Below are positions 10,746 through 21,684 of a DNA stretch of 64,000 bases, one piece after another. Under the pieces are notes generated by a model, which searched no databases, had not been told where the DNA came from, and saw only the letters and a program-made list of their open reading frames with translations. This DNA is from Gordionus sp. m RMFG-2023 (taxonomy: Eukaryota > Nematomorpha > Gordioida > Chordodea > Parachordodidae), in contig NC_088775.1 in the NCBI RefSeq assembly GCF_954871325.1, positions 47,903,561 through 47,967,560 of the forward strand. Direction: 5' to 3'. The translations under genes were made by a program, and so were the position numbers. Numbering within the stretch: position 1 is the stretch's first letter; every line of letters begins with the position of its first letter.

Positions 10746-11947
10746 TGTCCTATATATTCAACTAAATATATATCTTTGAAATCGTAATTAGGCTTTTCAA
10801 TAAAATTAATTTTTAAAATTCGGCGTTTATACTCTTTACTTCTCTTTAAAATACTATAGTATTTATAAAGAACAATTATACTTTTGGTTAAAGGTTGAGG
10901 TTCTATTTTTTTAAAAATTCTAGAACCACCTAGATGAGTGTCCTGCCTAAATAGGCCATCTTTAAAAATATACGGACCTTGAACAATATCATTATATATA
11001 TTATAATATAATTTTCTTGAGCTTGATTTTGAGCCTGTCCATGGCCCACAATCATCTATATATAAATTTTTATTCTTATAATTTGTAAAATTATTATTAG
11101 AAATTAAAAAATACATATTATATTTTATACCTAAAGGTATTTCGTGCAATATATTATTGGGAGAAAGCAAAATTTTTATGGATTTTACAATGTTTAAAAA
11201 AAACCCATAGTTTGGATGACCTCCTTCGGCTATAATATTGTTTAAAAAAAAAGGTAAAGATTTTAATCGGATATCTTCGCTACATGGTTTTTTTAGAATA
11301 TTTTCTATCGAAAATGATAAATCTTTTATGATATTGTTGGACAGTTGGGGTTTTTTTGTTAATGTATTAATATAATTATTTGGTATGAGAGATACAAAGT
11401 GATTGATTCTAATATTAAATATATCATTTGGACATATGGTAGATGTCCACATGATTAAAATATGAGGCTTTAAACTCTGGCTTACGCCCCTGCATAAAGG
11501 ATATTGGTAAAAGCCTTTAATGAATTTGATGGGCATTGGTTTGCCAAGAGCAGCACTTAATGCGCATATATGAATTTGCTCAGCCCAAACATTTATATTT
11601 AGAGCCGAATCGAGTATCTCATAATACTCATTCACCCATATATTTGGATTAATTTTATAGTTTTGGAAAAAATCAGGATGGTTTTTATCATAATATTGAG
11701 GATTTATAATTATTTCTATTGCCGTTATCAGTCTTAAAAAAATATGATGTGTTTGTGGTTTATATAACGACATTGAAACCGCCCGGTAAAAGCAATTACC
11801 ATCAGATTCAATTTCCTGCGGAATATAATTTTCTAAGATTGGAGATTGCACCATTTGTATAATTTTTTCACTTATAGAATCTTTTGATATTTTCTTTAAC
11901 ATTATTGGTTGTGGCTCTCTTAATTTATTTTTTTCTATTAAGGCCAT
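10703..11947 (-). CDS. OTU-like cysteine protease domain protein of the MULE element
   Basis: A 414-aa open frame. The OTU (ovarian tumour) fold is a deubiquitinase-type Cys protease. Its signature SDGNCFYRAVS is at residues 48-58 (Asp49, Cys52 as nucleophile), and the expected catalytic His appears at NHFVSLIP (His183), so the domain spans about residues 40-190. The remaining ~220 aa lack a domain I know but include DCGPWTGSKSS, RQDTHLGGS and a C-terminal YLVEYIGQWPG...HGN block, which continues into the transposase start (NPYVRT) in the next frame. I infer that OTU and MULE originally formed one polyprotein of ~800 aa. A TTTTTGCAG acceptor-like site at about 11971 just upstream of the ATG suggests a possible upstream exon. 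The protease might act on transposase or host ubiquitin; that is inference. Confidence 0.82.
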   Translation of the reverse strand: MALIEKNKLREPQPIMLKKISKDSISEKIIQMVQSPILENYIPQEIESDGNCFYRAVSMSLYKPQTHHIFLRLITAIEIIINPQYYDKNHPDFFQNYKINPNIWVNEYYEILDSALNINVWAEQIHICALSAALGKPMPIKFIKGFYQYPLCRGVSQSLKPHILIMWTSTICPNDIFNIRINHFVSLIPNNYINTLTKKPQLSNNIIKDLSFSIENILKKPCSEDIRLKSLPFFLNNIIAEGGHPNYGFFLNIVKSIKILLSPNNILHEIPLGIKYNMYFLISNNNFTNYKNKNLYIDDCGPWTGSKSSSRKLYYNIYNDIVQGPYIFKDGLFRQDTHLGGSRIFKKIEPQPLTKSIIVLYKYYSILKRSKEYKRRILKINFIEKPNYDFKDIYLVEYIGQWPGPACHGNPKRL

Positions 11948-13977
11948 AGCTGGATCTCTTTTTAATCTGCAAAAATAGAAAAAATTAATTTTTTTTCAAG
12001 TGATGAATCTTGAGTAAATAAAAAGAACGAAGATAACCCTAAATCAAATAAGATTTTTATAAAATGTAACCATATCAAGGTTTTATTAAAATTGACTAAA
12101 TAAAATTTCTTGATATCAAATAAAATTGCCAAAATCTTTGAAATTTGGATGTATGAAAATGTGAGTGCTGTCTGAACCCTTGTGCGAATATTCAGAGTCG
12201 GCACACAACATTGGGTAAAATTAATATTTATATTAATATTTTTTAAAACAATTCAAAAACTACCCTACCAGTCTAATTTCCTAATAAAAACAGCGATTTG
12301 TCAAATTTTATTAAATTATGGCCCTAGCTAGAATGATATTATATAGTTCCATATTGTTTTTTTAAATGATGGTCACCAGAACTCCAAATGATAAATATTT
12401 TTACGGTGAATTCTTAAACTAAATATAAGATTAATTTTAATAAAAAATTTGTATCTGTTATTTTAACTAAATTAAGTTTTTTCTGGGCACCGAACCTGAA
12501 TCCCAACCTGGTTCAGATATTTTTTGCAAATAAACTCGAACCCTTTTTTAATAGGGTCACAGTATGTAACAACCTATGTATCTTTATTTGAATAAAAAGT
12601 AAAAACCATAATAAAATAATTGACTATATTTTGTGAATCATTTCATAGGTAAAGAAAATATGAAGAGTAAATGAATATTAACCTTAATATAGCATCCTCC
12701 ATTGTGAATATGAATTCGAAAAAAAATTGATGATATGTAATAAATAAATGATTATATTTTGAAGTGAATTGTGATTGTGAATATGAATTCGAAAAAAAAA
12801 TTTATGATGTGTAATAAATGATTATTTTGAAGTGAATTGTGATTGTTATTTTAATTTTTAACTATTAATACTTTTTGAATCCTTTTGCCGCCTGGCTGGC
12901 ATCTTAAAATTTGAGTTTTATTTTTTTTAATATTGATAACTTCCGTTTTTTACATATTTTTTTTTCTCATAATAGCATAACTTTCAATTGTATTTCCCTC
13001 CCTTTCCTTTTTTTCCCCAAAAGAAATTAAATAATAAAAATATTATTTGTTTCCATCTTTTTTTTCAAAAGTTGAAATCATAATTTTCATCTATTTCTAT
13101 AAAAATCTATCATGTTTTCTTTCCAAGATGTCACAAATCTATACTTTTTATGTTATCTACTAAATTATAAAGTATCAAAGCTACCAACCGATTTATCAAT
13201 TCCCATATTTTGAGATTGCCCTATATCGCTTAGAATTAAAACAGAAATAATGCTAAAAAAAATCCTCAAACGTCGAGAATAAATACTCAACTTTTAGAAA
13301 ATACTGAATATAATTTTTTAGAAATATTTCCGTTATTTTAGCGGCAGAATTATTTTTGAAAATTTAAACAAAAATTATTTGGGAATTTATTTCCGGTTTT
13401 TTTTCAAGGATTTATTTTCCCCTATATTTAATTTAAAACTTAAAAAATGGGTGTATTTGCATCTAGATCCATTTAAAAAGTGTATTTTAACAACTCTGGG
13501 GATCATATATATAAAATAATAGTTTGTATAATTCTTTATAAATTTGATAATATATAAAATATTTTTAAATATAGAATCGGCTCAAACGGCTTATTGAGCC
13601 GCACTAGTCTGAGCCGTTTTTTACGACTGCGGCTCGAGTTCAGGGTCAATAAAACTCGACTATTTAACTATACTACCCTGAACCGGATTCAGAGATTTTT
13701 CACTGAACTCTCACCCGAACCCATTTTTTTAGAAGGGGGGTTTACAACTCTGATATATATTGATGAAATATATTCGATATTCTAGAAATATTGGATAATT
13801 ATGATTATCCTATATAATTTCTTAATACAATAAGGCAAAATTTATTAAACGCATTCAAAAATATTATTTTTATATTTTATAATAAAAAAATTAAAAATAT
13901 TTAATAGAATATGGCGAAATTTAAACACATTCAAAAATAATTTTTTATAATTTATAATAAAAAATTAAAAATATTTA
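11948..13977. other. Non-coding interior of the OTU-MULE element
   Basis: No confident gene. The 80-codon frame at 11962-12204 (minus) lies across the likely promoter or intron of the OTU gene and has no recognisable domain. About 12706-12850 holds two copies of a TGAATATGAATTCGAAAAAA unit. GC-richer patches at 12485-12550 and 13574-13760 carry CGAACC/GAACCC and GAGCCG motifs like the subterminal arrays of hAT MITEs elsewhere in the window. About 13840-14040 has three copies of a ~60-bp AAATATTTAATAGAATATGG unit leading into the right TIR. Confidence 0.55.
13574..13760. mobile_element. hAT-MITE-like GC-rich fragment
   Basis: Repeats of GGCTCAAACGGC, GAGCCG, GGCTCGAGTTCAGGG and CTCACCCGAACCC in an otherwise AT-rich context resemble the subterminal arrays of the hAT MITEs at 17681 and 31645. 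It ends ACAACTCTG, like a hAT TIR on the other strand. No matching left TIR or TSD was found, so it is a fragment at best. Confidence 0.35.
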
Positions 13978-16900
13978 ATAGAATATGGCGAAATTTATTA
14001 AACACATTCAAAAATATTATTTTTAAATTTTATAATAAAAATTTTAAAGACGCCATCTAGCGGATAGAATATTATTTCTTTTACTTTAATAAATAAAAAA
14101 TGTTATGAGCAATTTTAATTTTATAAAAGTATTGAAGCTAAAATATCTAATAGATAATTTTTTACACCTGTCCAAACCTTTATCTTATTTATAAACTAAT
14201 TAATTCTCAATTAATATTAGGAAAGTGAAAACCCACTGGAAAATGTTTGGAAATTTAATACATAAATATAAGCCGAGCGATATTTAGTAATAAAAAATTT
14301 ATTATGTAATTAGCTGAGCGTAATTTAAATAATAAATGATTTATTATGTGGTTAACCGAGCCACATTTCCCAATTGAGCGATATTTCCCAGTCGAGCGAT
14401 ATTTAGTAATAAATGATTTATTATGTGGTTAGCCGAGCGATATTTCCCAGTCGAGCGATATTTAGTAATAAATAATTTATCATGTGGTTTGTCGAGGGAC
14501 ATTTACTAGCCGAGCGATATTTAGTAATAAATAATTTATCATGTGGTTTGTCGAGCGACATTTACTAGCCGAGCGATATTTAGTAATAAATGATTTATTA
14601 TGTGGTTAGCCGAGCGATATTTCCCAGTCGAGCGATATTTAGTAATAAATAATTTATCATGTAATTAGCCGAGCGTAATTTAAATAATAAATGATTTATT
14701 ATGTGGTTAACCGAGCCACATTTCCCAATTGAGCGATATTTCCCAGTCGAGCGATATTTAGTAATAAATAATTTATCATGTGGTTTGTCGAGGGACATTT
14801 ACTAGCCGAGCGATATTTAGTAATAAATAATTTATCATGTGGTTTGTCGAGCGACATTTACTAGCCGAGCGATATTTAGTAATAAATGATTTATTATGTG
14901 GTTAGCCGAGCGATATTTCCCAGTCGAGCGATATTTAGTAATAAATAATTTATCATGTAATTAGCCGAGCGTAATTTAAATAATAAATGATTTATTATGT
15001 GGTTAACCGAGCCACATTTCCCAATTGAGCGATATTTCCCAGTCGAGCGATATTTAGTAATAAATGATTTATTATGTGGTTAGCCGAGCGATATTTCCCA
15101 GTCGAGCGATATTTAGTAATAAATAATTTATCATGTGGTTTGTCGAGGGACATTTACTAGCCGAGCGATATTTAGTAATAAATAATTTATCATGTGGTTT
15201 GTCGAGCGACATTTACTAGCCGAGCGATATTTAGTAATAAATGATTTATTATGTGGTTAGCCGAGCGATATTTCCCAGTCGAGCGATATTTAGTAATAAA
15301 TAATTTATCATGTAATTAGCCGAGCGTAATTTAAATAATAAATGATTTATTATGTGGTTAACCGAGCCACATTTCCCAATCGAGCGATATTTACTAGCCG
15401 AGCGATATTTAGTAATAAATGATTTATTATGTGGTTAGCCGAGCGATATTTCCCAGTCGAGCGATATTTAGTAATAAATAATTTATCATGTGGTTTGTCG
15501 AGCGACATTTACTAGCCGAGCGATATTTAGTAATAAATGATTTATTATGTGGTTAGCCGAGCGATATTTCCCAGTCGAGCGATATTTAGTAATAAATAAT
15601 TTATCATGTGGTTTGTCGAGGGACATTTACTAGCCGAGCGATATTTAGTAATAAATGATTTATTATGTGGTTAGCCGAGCGATATTTCCCAGTCGAGCGA
15701 TATTTAGTAATAAATAATTTATCATGTGGTTTGTCGAGCGACATTTACTAGCCGAGCGATATTTAGTAATAAATGATTTATTATGTGGTTAGCCGAGCGA
15801 TATTTCCCAGTCGAGCGATATTTAGTAATAAATAATTTATCATGTAATTAGCCGAGCGTAATTTAAATAATAAATGATTTATTATGTGGTTAACCGAGCC
15901 ACATTTCCCAATCGAGCGATATTTACTAGCCGAGCGATATTTAGTAATAAATGATTTATTATGTGGTTAGCCGAGCGATATTTCCCAGTCGAGCGATATT
16001 TAGTAATAAATAATTTATCATGTGGTTTGTCGAGGGACATTTACTAGCCGAGCGATATTTAGTAATAAATAATTTATCATGTGGTTTGTCGAGCGACATT
16101 TACTAGCCGAGCGATATTTAGTAATAAATGATTTATTATGTGGTTAGCCGAGCGATATTTCCCAGTCGAGCGATATTTAGTAATAAATAATTTATCATGT
16201 AATTAGCCGAGCGTAATTTAAATAATAAATGATTTATTATGTGGTTAACCGAGCCACATTTCCCAATTGAGCGATATTTCCCAGTCGAGCGATATTTAGT
16301 AATAAATGATTTATTATGTGGTTAGCCGAGCGATATTTCCCAGTCGAGCGATATTTAGTAATAAATAATTTATCATGTGGTTTGTCGAGGGACATTTACT
16401 AGCCGAGCGATATTTAGTAATAAATAATTTATCATGTGGTTTGTCGAGCGACATTTACTAGCCGAGCGACATTTACTAGCCGAGCGATATTTAGTAATAA
16501 ATGATTTATTATGTGGTTAGCCGAGCGATATTTCCCAGTCGAGCGATATTTAGTAATAAATAATTTATCATGTAATTAGCCGAGCGTAATTTAAATAATA
16601 AATGATTTATTATGTGGTTAACCGAGCCACATTTCCCAATCGAGCGATATTTACTAGCCGAGCGATATTTAGTAATAAATGATTTATTATGTGGTTAGCC
16701 GAGCGATATTTCCCAGTCGAGCGATATTTAGTAATAAATAATTTATCATGTGGTTTGTCGAGCGACATTTACTAGCCGAGCGATATTTAGTAATAAATGA
16801 TTTATTATGTGGTTAGCCGAGCGATATTTCCCAGTCGAGCGATATTTAGTAATAAATAATTTATCATGTGGTTTGTCGAGGGACATTTACTAGCCGAGCG

Positions 16901-17208
16901 ATATTTAGTAATAAATGATTTATTATGTGGTTAGCCGAGCGATATTTCCAAGTCAAGCGATATTTAGTAATAAATAATTTATCATGTGGTTTGTCGAGCG
17001 ACATTTACTAGCCGAGCGATATTTAGTAATAAATGATTTATTATGTGGTTAGCCGAGCGATATTTAGTAATAAATAATTTATCATGTGGTTTGTCGAGCG
17101 ACATTTACTAGCCGAGCGATATTTAGTAATAAATGATTTATTATGTGGCTAGCCGAGCAATATTTTCTAGCCGAGCGATATTTTCAGCCGAGCGATAAAT
17201 AGACCCAC
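13978..17208 (-). repeat. Right TIR of the OTU-MULE element, expanded by satellite
   Basis: Inverted counterpart of 8541-9110, with the inner unique part at 13978-14272 and the outer tip at about 17140-17208 (GATATTTTCAGCCGAGCGAT then AAATAGACCCACCG). Between them is a ~2.9-kb tandem array that is about ten times longer than on the left. Confidence 0.88.
14270..17195. repeat. 59-bp satellite with ~355-bp higher-order units, about fifty monomers
   Basis: Two main monomers alternate. One contains ATTTATCATGTGGTTTGTCG with GACATTTACTAGCCGAGCG; the other contains TTTATTATGTGGTTAGCCG with ATTTCCCAGTCGAGCG. A rarer variant with TGTAATTAGCCGAGCGTAAT recurs near 14308, 14658, 14958, 15315, 15845, 16200 and 16576. 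Most of these gaps are five to six monomers (about 300-376 bp) and one is about nine, which shows higher-order amplification. Every monomer keeps CGAGCG cores, the only CpG-rich motif in an AT-rich unit. No spacers, so not a CRISPR array. Confidence 0.95.
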
Positions 17209-17680
17209 CGATTAATAAAATGGTTTTCATTATTGTTAATAATTCCCTAAATAATTTAATACATGATGAATGATAAAATTTTAAAAACAGTTAAGATAAT
17301 AATTCATAAATTCAAAATAAGTGATTAATTGAAATAAGAATTTTTAATAAAAAGATAATTAAGATATAAATTGATAAAGTATAATCATTAAATGAATATT
17401 GATAAATTTAGATGTTAATACTAATTGCATTATTAAATTTTTATATGACTAATAAATGAAGAAATATATAAGATAGGTTTTTTGCAATCATTTCATATAA
17501 TTCTTAAATAATTTATGGCCAGTTAACAATGTATTGACTGGCTAGAAAAACACTGTCACAAAACTTCATCTTCTACCTCATAAACTATTATAGAGCTTTT
17601 ATTAAATTTTATTTTAAAGAATCTTATAATACCTTTTTTCAAAAAAGCCTAAATATATATTTAACAAAATATGATTATTT
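17209..17680. other. Unassigned AT-rich spacer
   Basis: No open frame, repeat or RNA recognised. Ends at the hAT TIR at 17681. Confidence 0.5.
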
Positions 17681-18720
17681 CAGGGATGTGAACCCGGACC
17701 CTAACCCTGAACCCTCGTATTTTGGCTGAACCCGGCATTTTAAAAAGTGAAGGGTTCAAAGGTTCATGGTATTATAAAAAAGATTTTAATTTTAAAAAAT
17801 AATGAAAAATATAAATTTTATTAATTTTTTTCGTAGAATCATTTATTTTATATTAGCGTTTTTCTTTCGTTTTTCTTCCTGGACTTAATTTTATTTTATT
17901 TTGAGATTGATACCATAAATTTAAAACTATAATTGATAAAGCAAGGGATGTTGTAAAATATTTAAGAACTCACAATTGTAAGAATATTAAAATCTATGAA
18001 AAGGCAAATGTCAATATTAGATTGCACAACAAGTTGGTCCTCTATTTGTATGATGTTAGAGCGATTAATAAGTTTGAAAGAATTCTGTAATGATTTTATT
18101 ATAGGAGCATGTGAAGCCATTTTGTCAGAAGATGATTGGAATCAAATAAAAGACCTTACTAGTGTGTTGGTTCCTTTAAAAATAACTAGATTAAGATTGC
18201 AAGCAGAACAGTTATGTTTATCGGATTTTTATGGCATATGGATAAGATGTCGATTAGAGTTAGAAAGTTTTACAAGTTCTTTTTCTTATGAAATATTAGA
18301 AAATATAAAAATTAGAGATCAACAATATTTACAAAATAGTGTTGTATATGCTTCAATATATTTAGACCCTCGATATCAAGTTTTATTAAGTATTGAGCAA
18401 AAATAAATTGCTATAGACCATCTTGAGGATTTATGGCATACCCAAAACTCTATTATTTACAATATATTGGAGCTACGACAATATCTACTGGTTGTAGCGA
18501 TAACAATGATAATGATAGCAATATTGATGATCTGGAAATTTTATTATTAGATAGAGAAAAAAAAATAAAATTATCATCAGATAGAAAGGAGCAAAAAATA
18601 TCTATTGTATCTTTAATAGAAAAGTTCTCAGAAGTTAAAAAAAATATTTACAAAATAGTGTTGAATATATCGTTACATAATAAATATATATAAAATAATT
18701 ATATATATTTAATTTTGATA
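17681..18720 (+). mobile_element. hAT element, 5' part, degraded
   Basis: Begins with CAGGGATGTGAACCCGGACC, a hAT-type TIR closely matching the MITE ends at 31645 and 32478 (CAGAGATGCG / CAGGGATTTG). Repeated GAACCC subterminal motifs follow to about 17770. Transposase pieces lie at 17940-18693. I find no matching right TIR or 8-bp TSD, so the 3' end is lost or disrupted by the later pieces to the right. Confidence 0.7.
17940..18693 (+). pseudogene. hAT transposase, middle region, broken
   Basis: The open piece 17996-18406 (136 aa) has ILDCTTSWSSICMMLERL, matching the hAT block D-x-x-T-R-W-x-S-x-x-x-M-L-x-R, with Arg replaced by Ser, and ends VVYASIYLDPRYQVLL, the hAT block before the C-terminal domain (A-x-x-LDPR). 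Upstream codons in the same direction read ARDVVKYLRTH, another family block. A second piece (18433-18693) is in a shifted frame and acidic, then Lys-rich. At least one stop and one frameshift separate the pieces. hAT transposases cut and paste DNA through an RNase H-like core. This copy lacks the N-terminal BED finger and the dimerisation domain. Confidence 0.75.
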
Positions 18721-18748
18721 AATAATATAGAATAATTAAGGCTAGGCT

Positions 18749-18853
18749 TAGTGTTGTGTAACGTCTTAATCCCTACATTTTGTCTAATTAGTTTTAGGCG
18801 ATTTTTCGGTTAGGCCTAATTAGGTATAGTAGATTTTTAAGCTAATAACACTA
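18749..18853. mobile_element. Possible tiny MITE (TAGTGTTG ... AACACTA)
   Basis: A ~105-bp stretch bounded by TAGTGTTGTG and TAATAACACTA, which resembles the hAT-type end TAGTGTTGTTAAATTG seen at 21897 on the other strand. TAGGCCTAATTAG palindromes lie inside. No convincing TSD was found. Confidence 0.3.
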
Positions 18854-19143
18854 CTTATAAATGTCGGACAATTATATACAAACTTATGGAGAGACTTTAA
18901 TTTATAATAATTTTTTTATAATTTTTCAAAATATTTTTATGTAAATTAAAATTTTAAGAAATTCAATATAAAATCTTCTAAAATTTATAAAGTTTATCCT
19001 TTAATATATATAGATTTTCATTATAAATTATTAAATATAAAAATTTTTTGGCGATCATATGAAATTCCCAGGGTAGATTCTCTTCAGAATAGATCTGATA
19101 AAATCAAATTTATCAAGGAAATTAAAAATCACTAAAATCAGAT

Positions 19144-19330
19144 CAGAGAGCTACAGGCCTGGCCTTAAACCTGATTCGAATGCCTGGGCCGAAAATTATA
19201 TTTTTTAAAAATACATGGGCTGGGCTAAAAAAAAATTTTAAATTCCCGGGCCGGGCCATATATTTTATAAAAATCATTTTTATAATTTTAACAGATAGAA
19301 TTTTTTCTAAGATTTTTATTTCTTTCCATT
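19144..19330 (+). mobile_element. hAT-type end with GGCC-rich subterminal repeats
   Basis: Starts CAGAGAGCTACAGGCCTGGC, close to the MITE end CAGAGACCTGCAGGCCCGGC at 54071. GCCTGGGCC, GGGCTGGGC and CCGGGCCGGGCC motifs follow within ~120 bp. It may be the left end of the hAT remnant whose coding pieces lie at 19699-20150. No right end is found. Confidence 0.45.
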
Positions 19331-19698
19331 TCGTCGAAATCAAAAAATAAAAATGTTTTAATAATATATTAAATAAAATAATAAAATTTTCGAATCTTTT
19401 CTATTCTTAAAAAAACAAGCCAGATGCCGTCATATAAATTCTCGGTACACCCTTGAATAAAAAAAAGGGAAAAAATAATCTTAAGTAGTCTACTTATAAA
19501 AGTCTACAATTTTCGAATAATAAAAGAATGTTTTATATACTTTCAAAATATTAAATTTTTTTTACTTAATTTTTTTTACTTAAAATATATAATTTTTTTA
19601 CTTAAAATATAATATAAATATAATATTTTTATTACTTTTAAAATAAAATATTTTTTTCTTACTCTTATAAATTAAAAAAAAAAATTTTACTTTTTATT

Positions 19699-20150
19699 AT
19701 GGATCAGGATATTTTCACTTCATCTAGTTTATCTTTTTTGGATGATTCCCCATTTGAAAATTCAAGTCATTCTCAATTTGGTGAAGATTTTCAGGTAAAA
19801 TTATATTTCAGTTAGCTAAAGTGACTGATACATAAAATCCTGACCCATATAAATCATACAAATAATATTTTTTTTAAAAAAAAGATATTACAGATCCGGT
19901 TGCTCAAACCTCTGTTGATATTATAGAATGGTGGTCTCGAAACGCTAATCGTTTTCCAAAGCTGTCAATGGCCAAGGATTACTTATGCGAATAAACTACG
20001 GCCGTAGCAAGCGAACGTATTTTTTCTCGAGCCGGCGCAACCATTACTAAGAAGAGGAATAGGATGTCAGCCACAACCTTAAAACAATGCCTATGTATAA
20101 ATTCATGGGATGTTAATGTTTTAAATTTGCGTGACGAATTTTTTGTATAA
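19699..20150 (+). pseudogene. Short hAT transposase derivative: N-terminal piece plus dimerisation domain
   Basis: An ATG at 19699 opens a 32-codon piece (MDQDIFTSSSLSFLDDSPFE..., Ser/Asp-rich) that ends at CAG followed by GTAAAA, a plausible splice donor. From about 19890 a second piece reads VDIIEWWSRNANRFPKLSMA, then after a one-base shift TAVASERIFSRAGATITKKR and LKQCLCINSW. This is the C-terminal hAT dimerisation domain (Dimer_Tnp_hAT). The catalytic middle is absent, so this looks like an internally deleted element or the two ends of a gene whose middle was lost. It is not a simple continuation of 17940-18693, because the N-terminal piece lies downstream of that middle region. Confidence 0.72.
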
Positions 20151-21306
20151 TTTGTTATTTGATTTATGCATATAATTTTTATTTTTTATTTATGAAAATA
20201 ATAGATATAATAATGTGCCTTATATATTTTACATTTGTAAATTTTTACTTATAAAATGAATAATTTTAAATATATCTTTAAATTAAATAGTTATTATTTC
20301 TAAAAAGAAAGGGGCGGGGGGAGTTTATAGATAAAAATTTTTTAATTCCTAATTAGTAGTATCTCTGTAGATCTAAATGTTTTCCTAATTTTTTCTATGA
20401 TATTCATTCTTAAGTATGAATATTTGGATTTTGCATAAGTCATCCACACAATTACCAAAGAAAAAAAATCAATTAAAAATTATAATTTATAATGATGCAT
20501 TAGTGGTAGAAAGTATTTAGGGGGTTTAGCAAGGCCCGCTAACACTCGCTTTAACAATCGTGATATGTAAACAAAATATTTGTAAAACTCAGAAATTATG
20601 AAAAATAATTTAAAATTTGTCAAGAATTATATCCATGATCTTCAAATAATAATTAAAATCTTGTGTTTCAAATCAAATTTGATATAAAAAATTTATAGTA
20701 GTTACATATTACTTAATATTTTTATAAGATTAGGAAAAATACATGTATCTGAATGTCTTAAATTTAAAAATGAGTTCCTTGCTCAATTTGCCCTGTATTT
20801 TCCTATATTATCTACCCCTTTAAAAAGTTTCAAATGATGTTCAAGTTAAAAAAAAAGAATAAAATATAATAGCAGTATCAATATTAGAGGTTTAGAAATA
20901 TTTTTCCAATTATAAAAACTTTTTACTAGTCTGAAAATAAGTATAATTTTTTTTATATTTCTAGATTTTTAAGGGTGGAGTCAAAAAGTAATGAAAGAAA
21001 AAATTTCTTACTGAATCCAAATATTTTATAACATCTTTCCAATATCAAAATTTTTTAAATAGGCTTAAAAGAATTTTAAATAAAATTTTCCTCATCGGAA
21101 TAAAATATAATTGCAATGAGACCTTATTACTAGATCCAATGATTTTAGAAAATCTTTAAATATCCAAAACTTTTTACAAGACTTTAAACATAAATAAAAT
21201 GTTTTAATTTTTACATTTCAAGCGTGGTGTTAAAAAAAATGGCAATAGAAATTTCTTTATAAAAATAAAATTTAGAACTTTATAATATTAAAAACCAAGA
21301 TTAAAA
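20151..21306. other. Unassigned AT-rich spacer
   Basis: No gene or repeat family recognised. A GGGGCGGGGGGAG run at about 20312-20324 is the only GC-rich feature. Confidence 0.45.
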
Positions 21307-21680
21307 GAAAGTTTTAAAAAAACTTAAAGATGACGATTATGAATTGTCACTTTTCTAAGGTACATATTAACTGAAAATTTAATTTAACATGTTTACAATA
21401 TATATTTTTACCTATTCTCTTCAAAAAAATTCGACAATGACGATTATGACAATTGTCACTTTTCTAAGGTACATATTCACTGAAAATTTAATTTAACATG
21501 TTTACAATATATATTTTTACCTATTTGCTTCAAAAATATTTGAAAAAACTTAAAAATGACGATTATGATAATTGTCACTTTTCTAAGGTACATATTCACT
21601 GAAAATTTAATTTAACATGTTTACAATTTTACCTATTTGCTTCAAAAAAATTCGAAAAAACTTAAAGACGATTATGACAA
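21307..21680. repeat. Tandem repeat, about 3.3 copies of a 104-120-bp unit
   Basis: Units contain GACGATTATGA, TTGTCACTTTTCTAAGGTAC, TGAAAATTTAATTTAACATG and TTTTTACCTATT. Starts are near 21332, 21436, 21556 and 21667. The last unit is cut by the GC-rich hAT fragment that follows. Confidence 0.9.
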
Positions 21681-21684
21681 ATTT

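Larger units (their letters stand above)
8541..17208. mobile_element. Large TIR element encoding OTU protein and MULE transposase
   Basis: About 8.67 kb bounded by inverted ends. The left end reads CGGTGGGTCTATTTATCGCT and the right end, reverse-complemented, is identical over those bases and continues matching. The TIR cores (8815-9110 and 13978-14272) are close inverted copies, but the satellite part is ~0.27 kb on the left and ~2.9 kb on the right. The only genes inside are on the minus strand: an OTU-domain ORF followed by a MULE transposase. I cannot find a clean 8-10-bp TSD: the flanks TTTATTAG and ATTAATAAA are similar only as an inverted pair. Gene content supports the Mutator superfamily. 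Confidence 0.85.

Noticed and set aside
13491-13752. Complete hAT MITE between CAACTCTG motifs
   Set aside because: Both motifs point the same way, so they are not a TIR pair; only the GC-rich core is reported as a fragment.
14598-14798. Open frame in the 59-bp satellite
   Set aside because: Encodes only the repeat; no conservation of frame between units.
14270-17195. Regular short repeats that might suggest a CRISPR array
   Set aside because: There are no unique spacers: the whole unit repeats, with variants in higher-order blocks, inside a eukaryotic TIR.
17681-20400. One full-length hAT element from 17681 to GTATCTCTG near 20370
   Set aside because: The possible right end does not match the left TIR, the flanks do not form a TSD, and the coding pieces are out of order.
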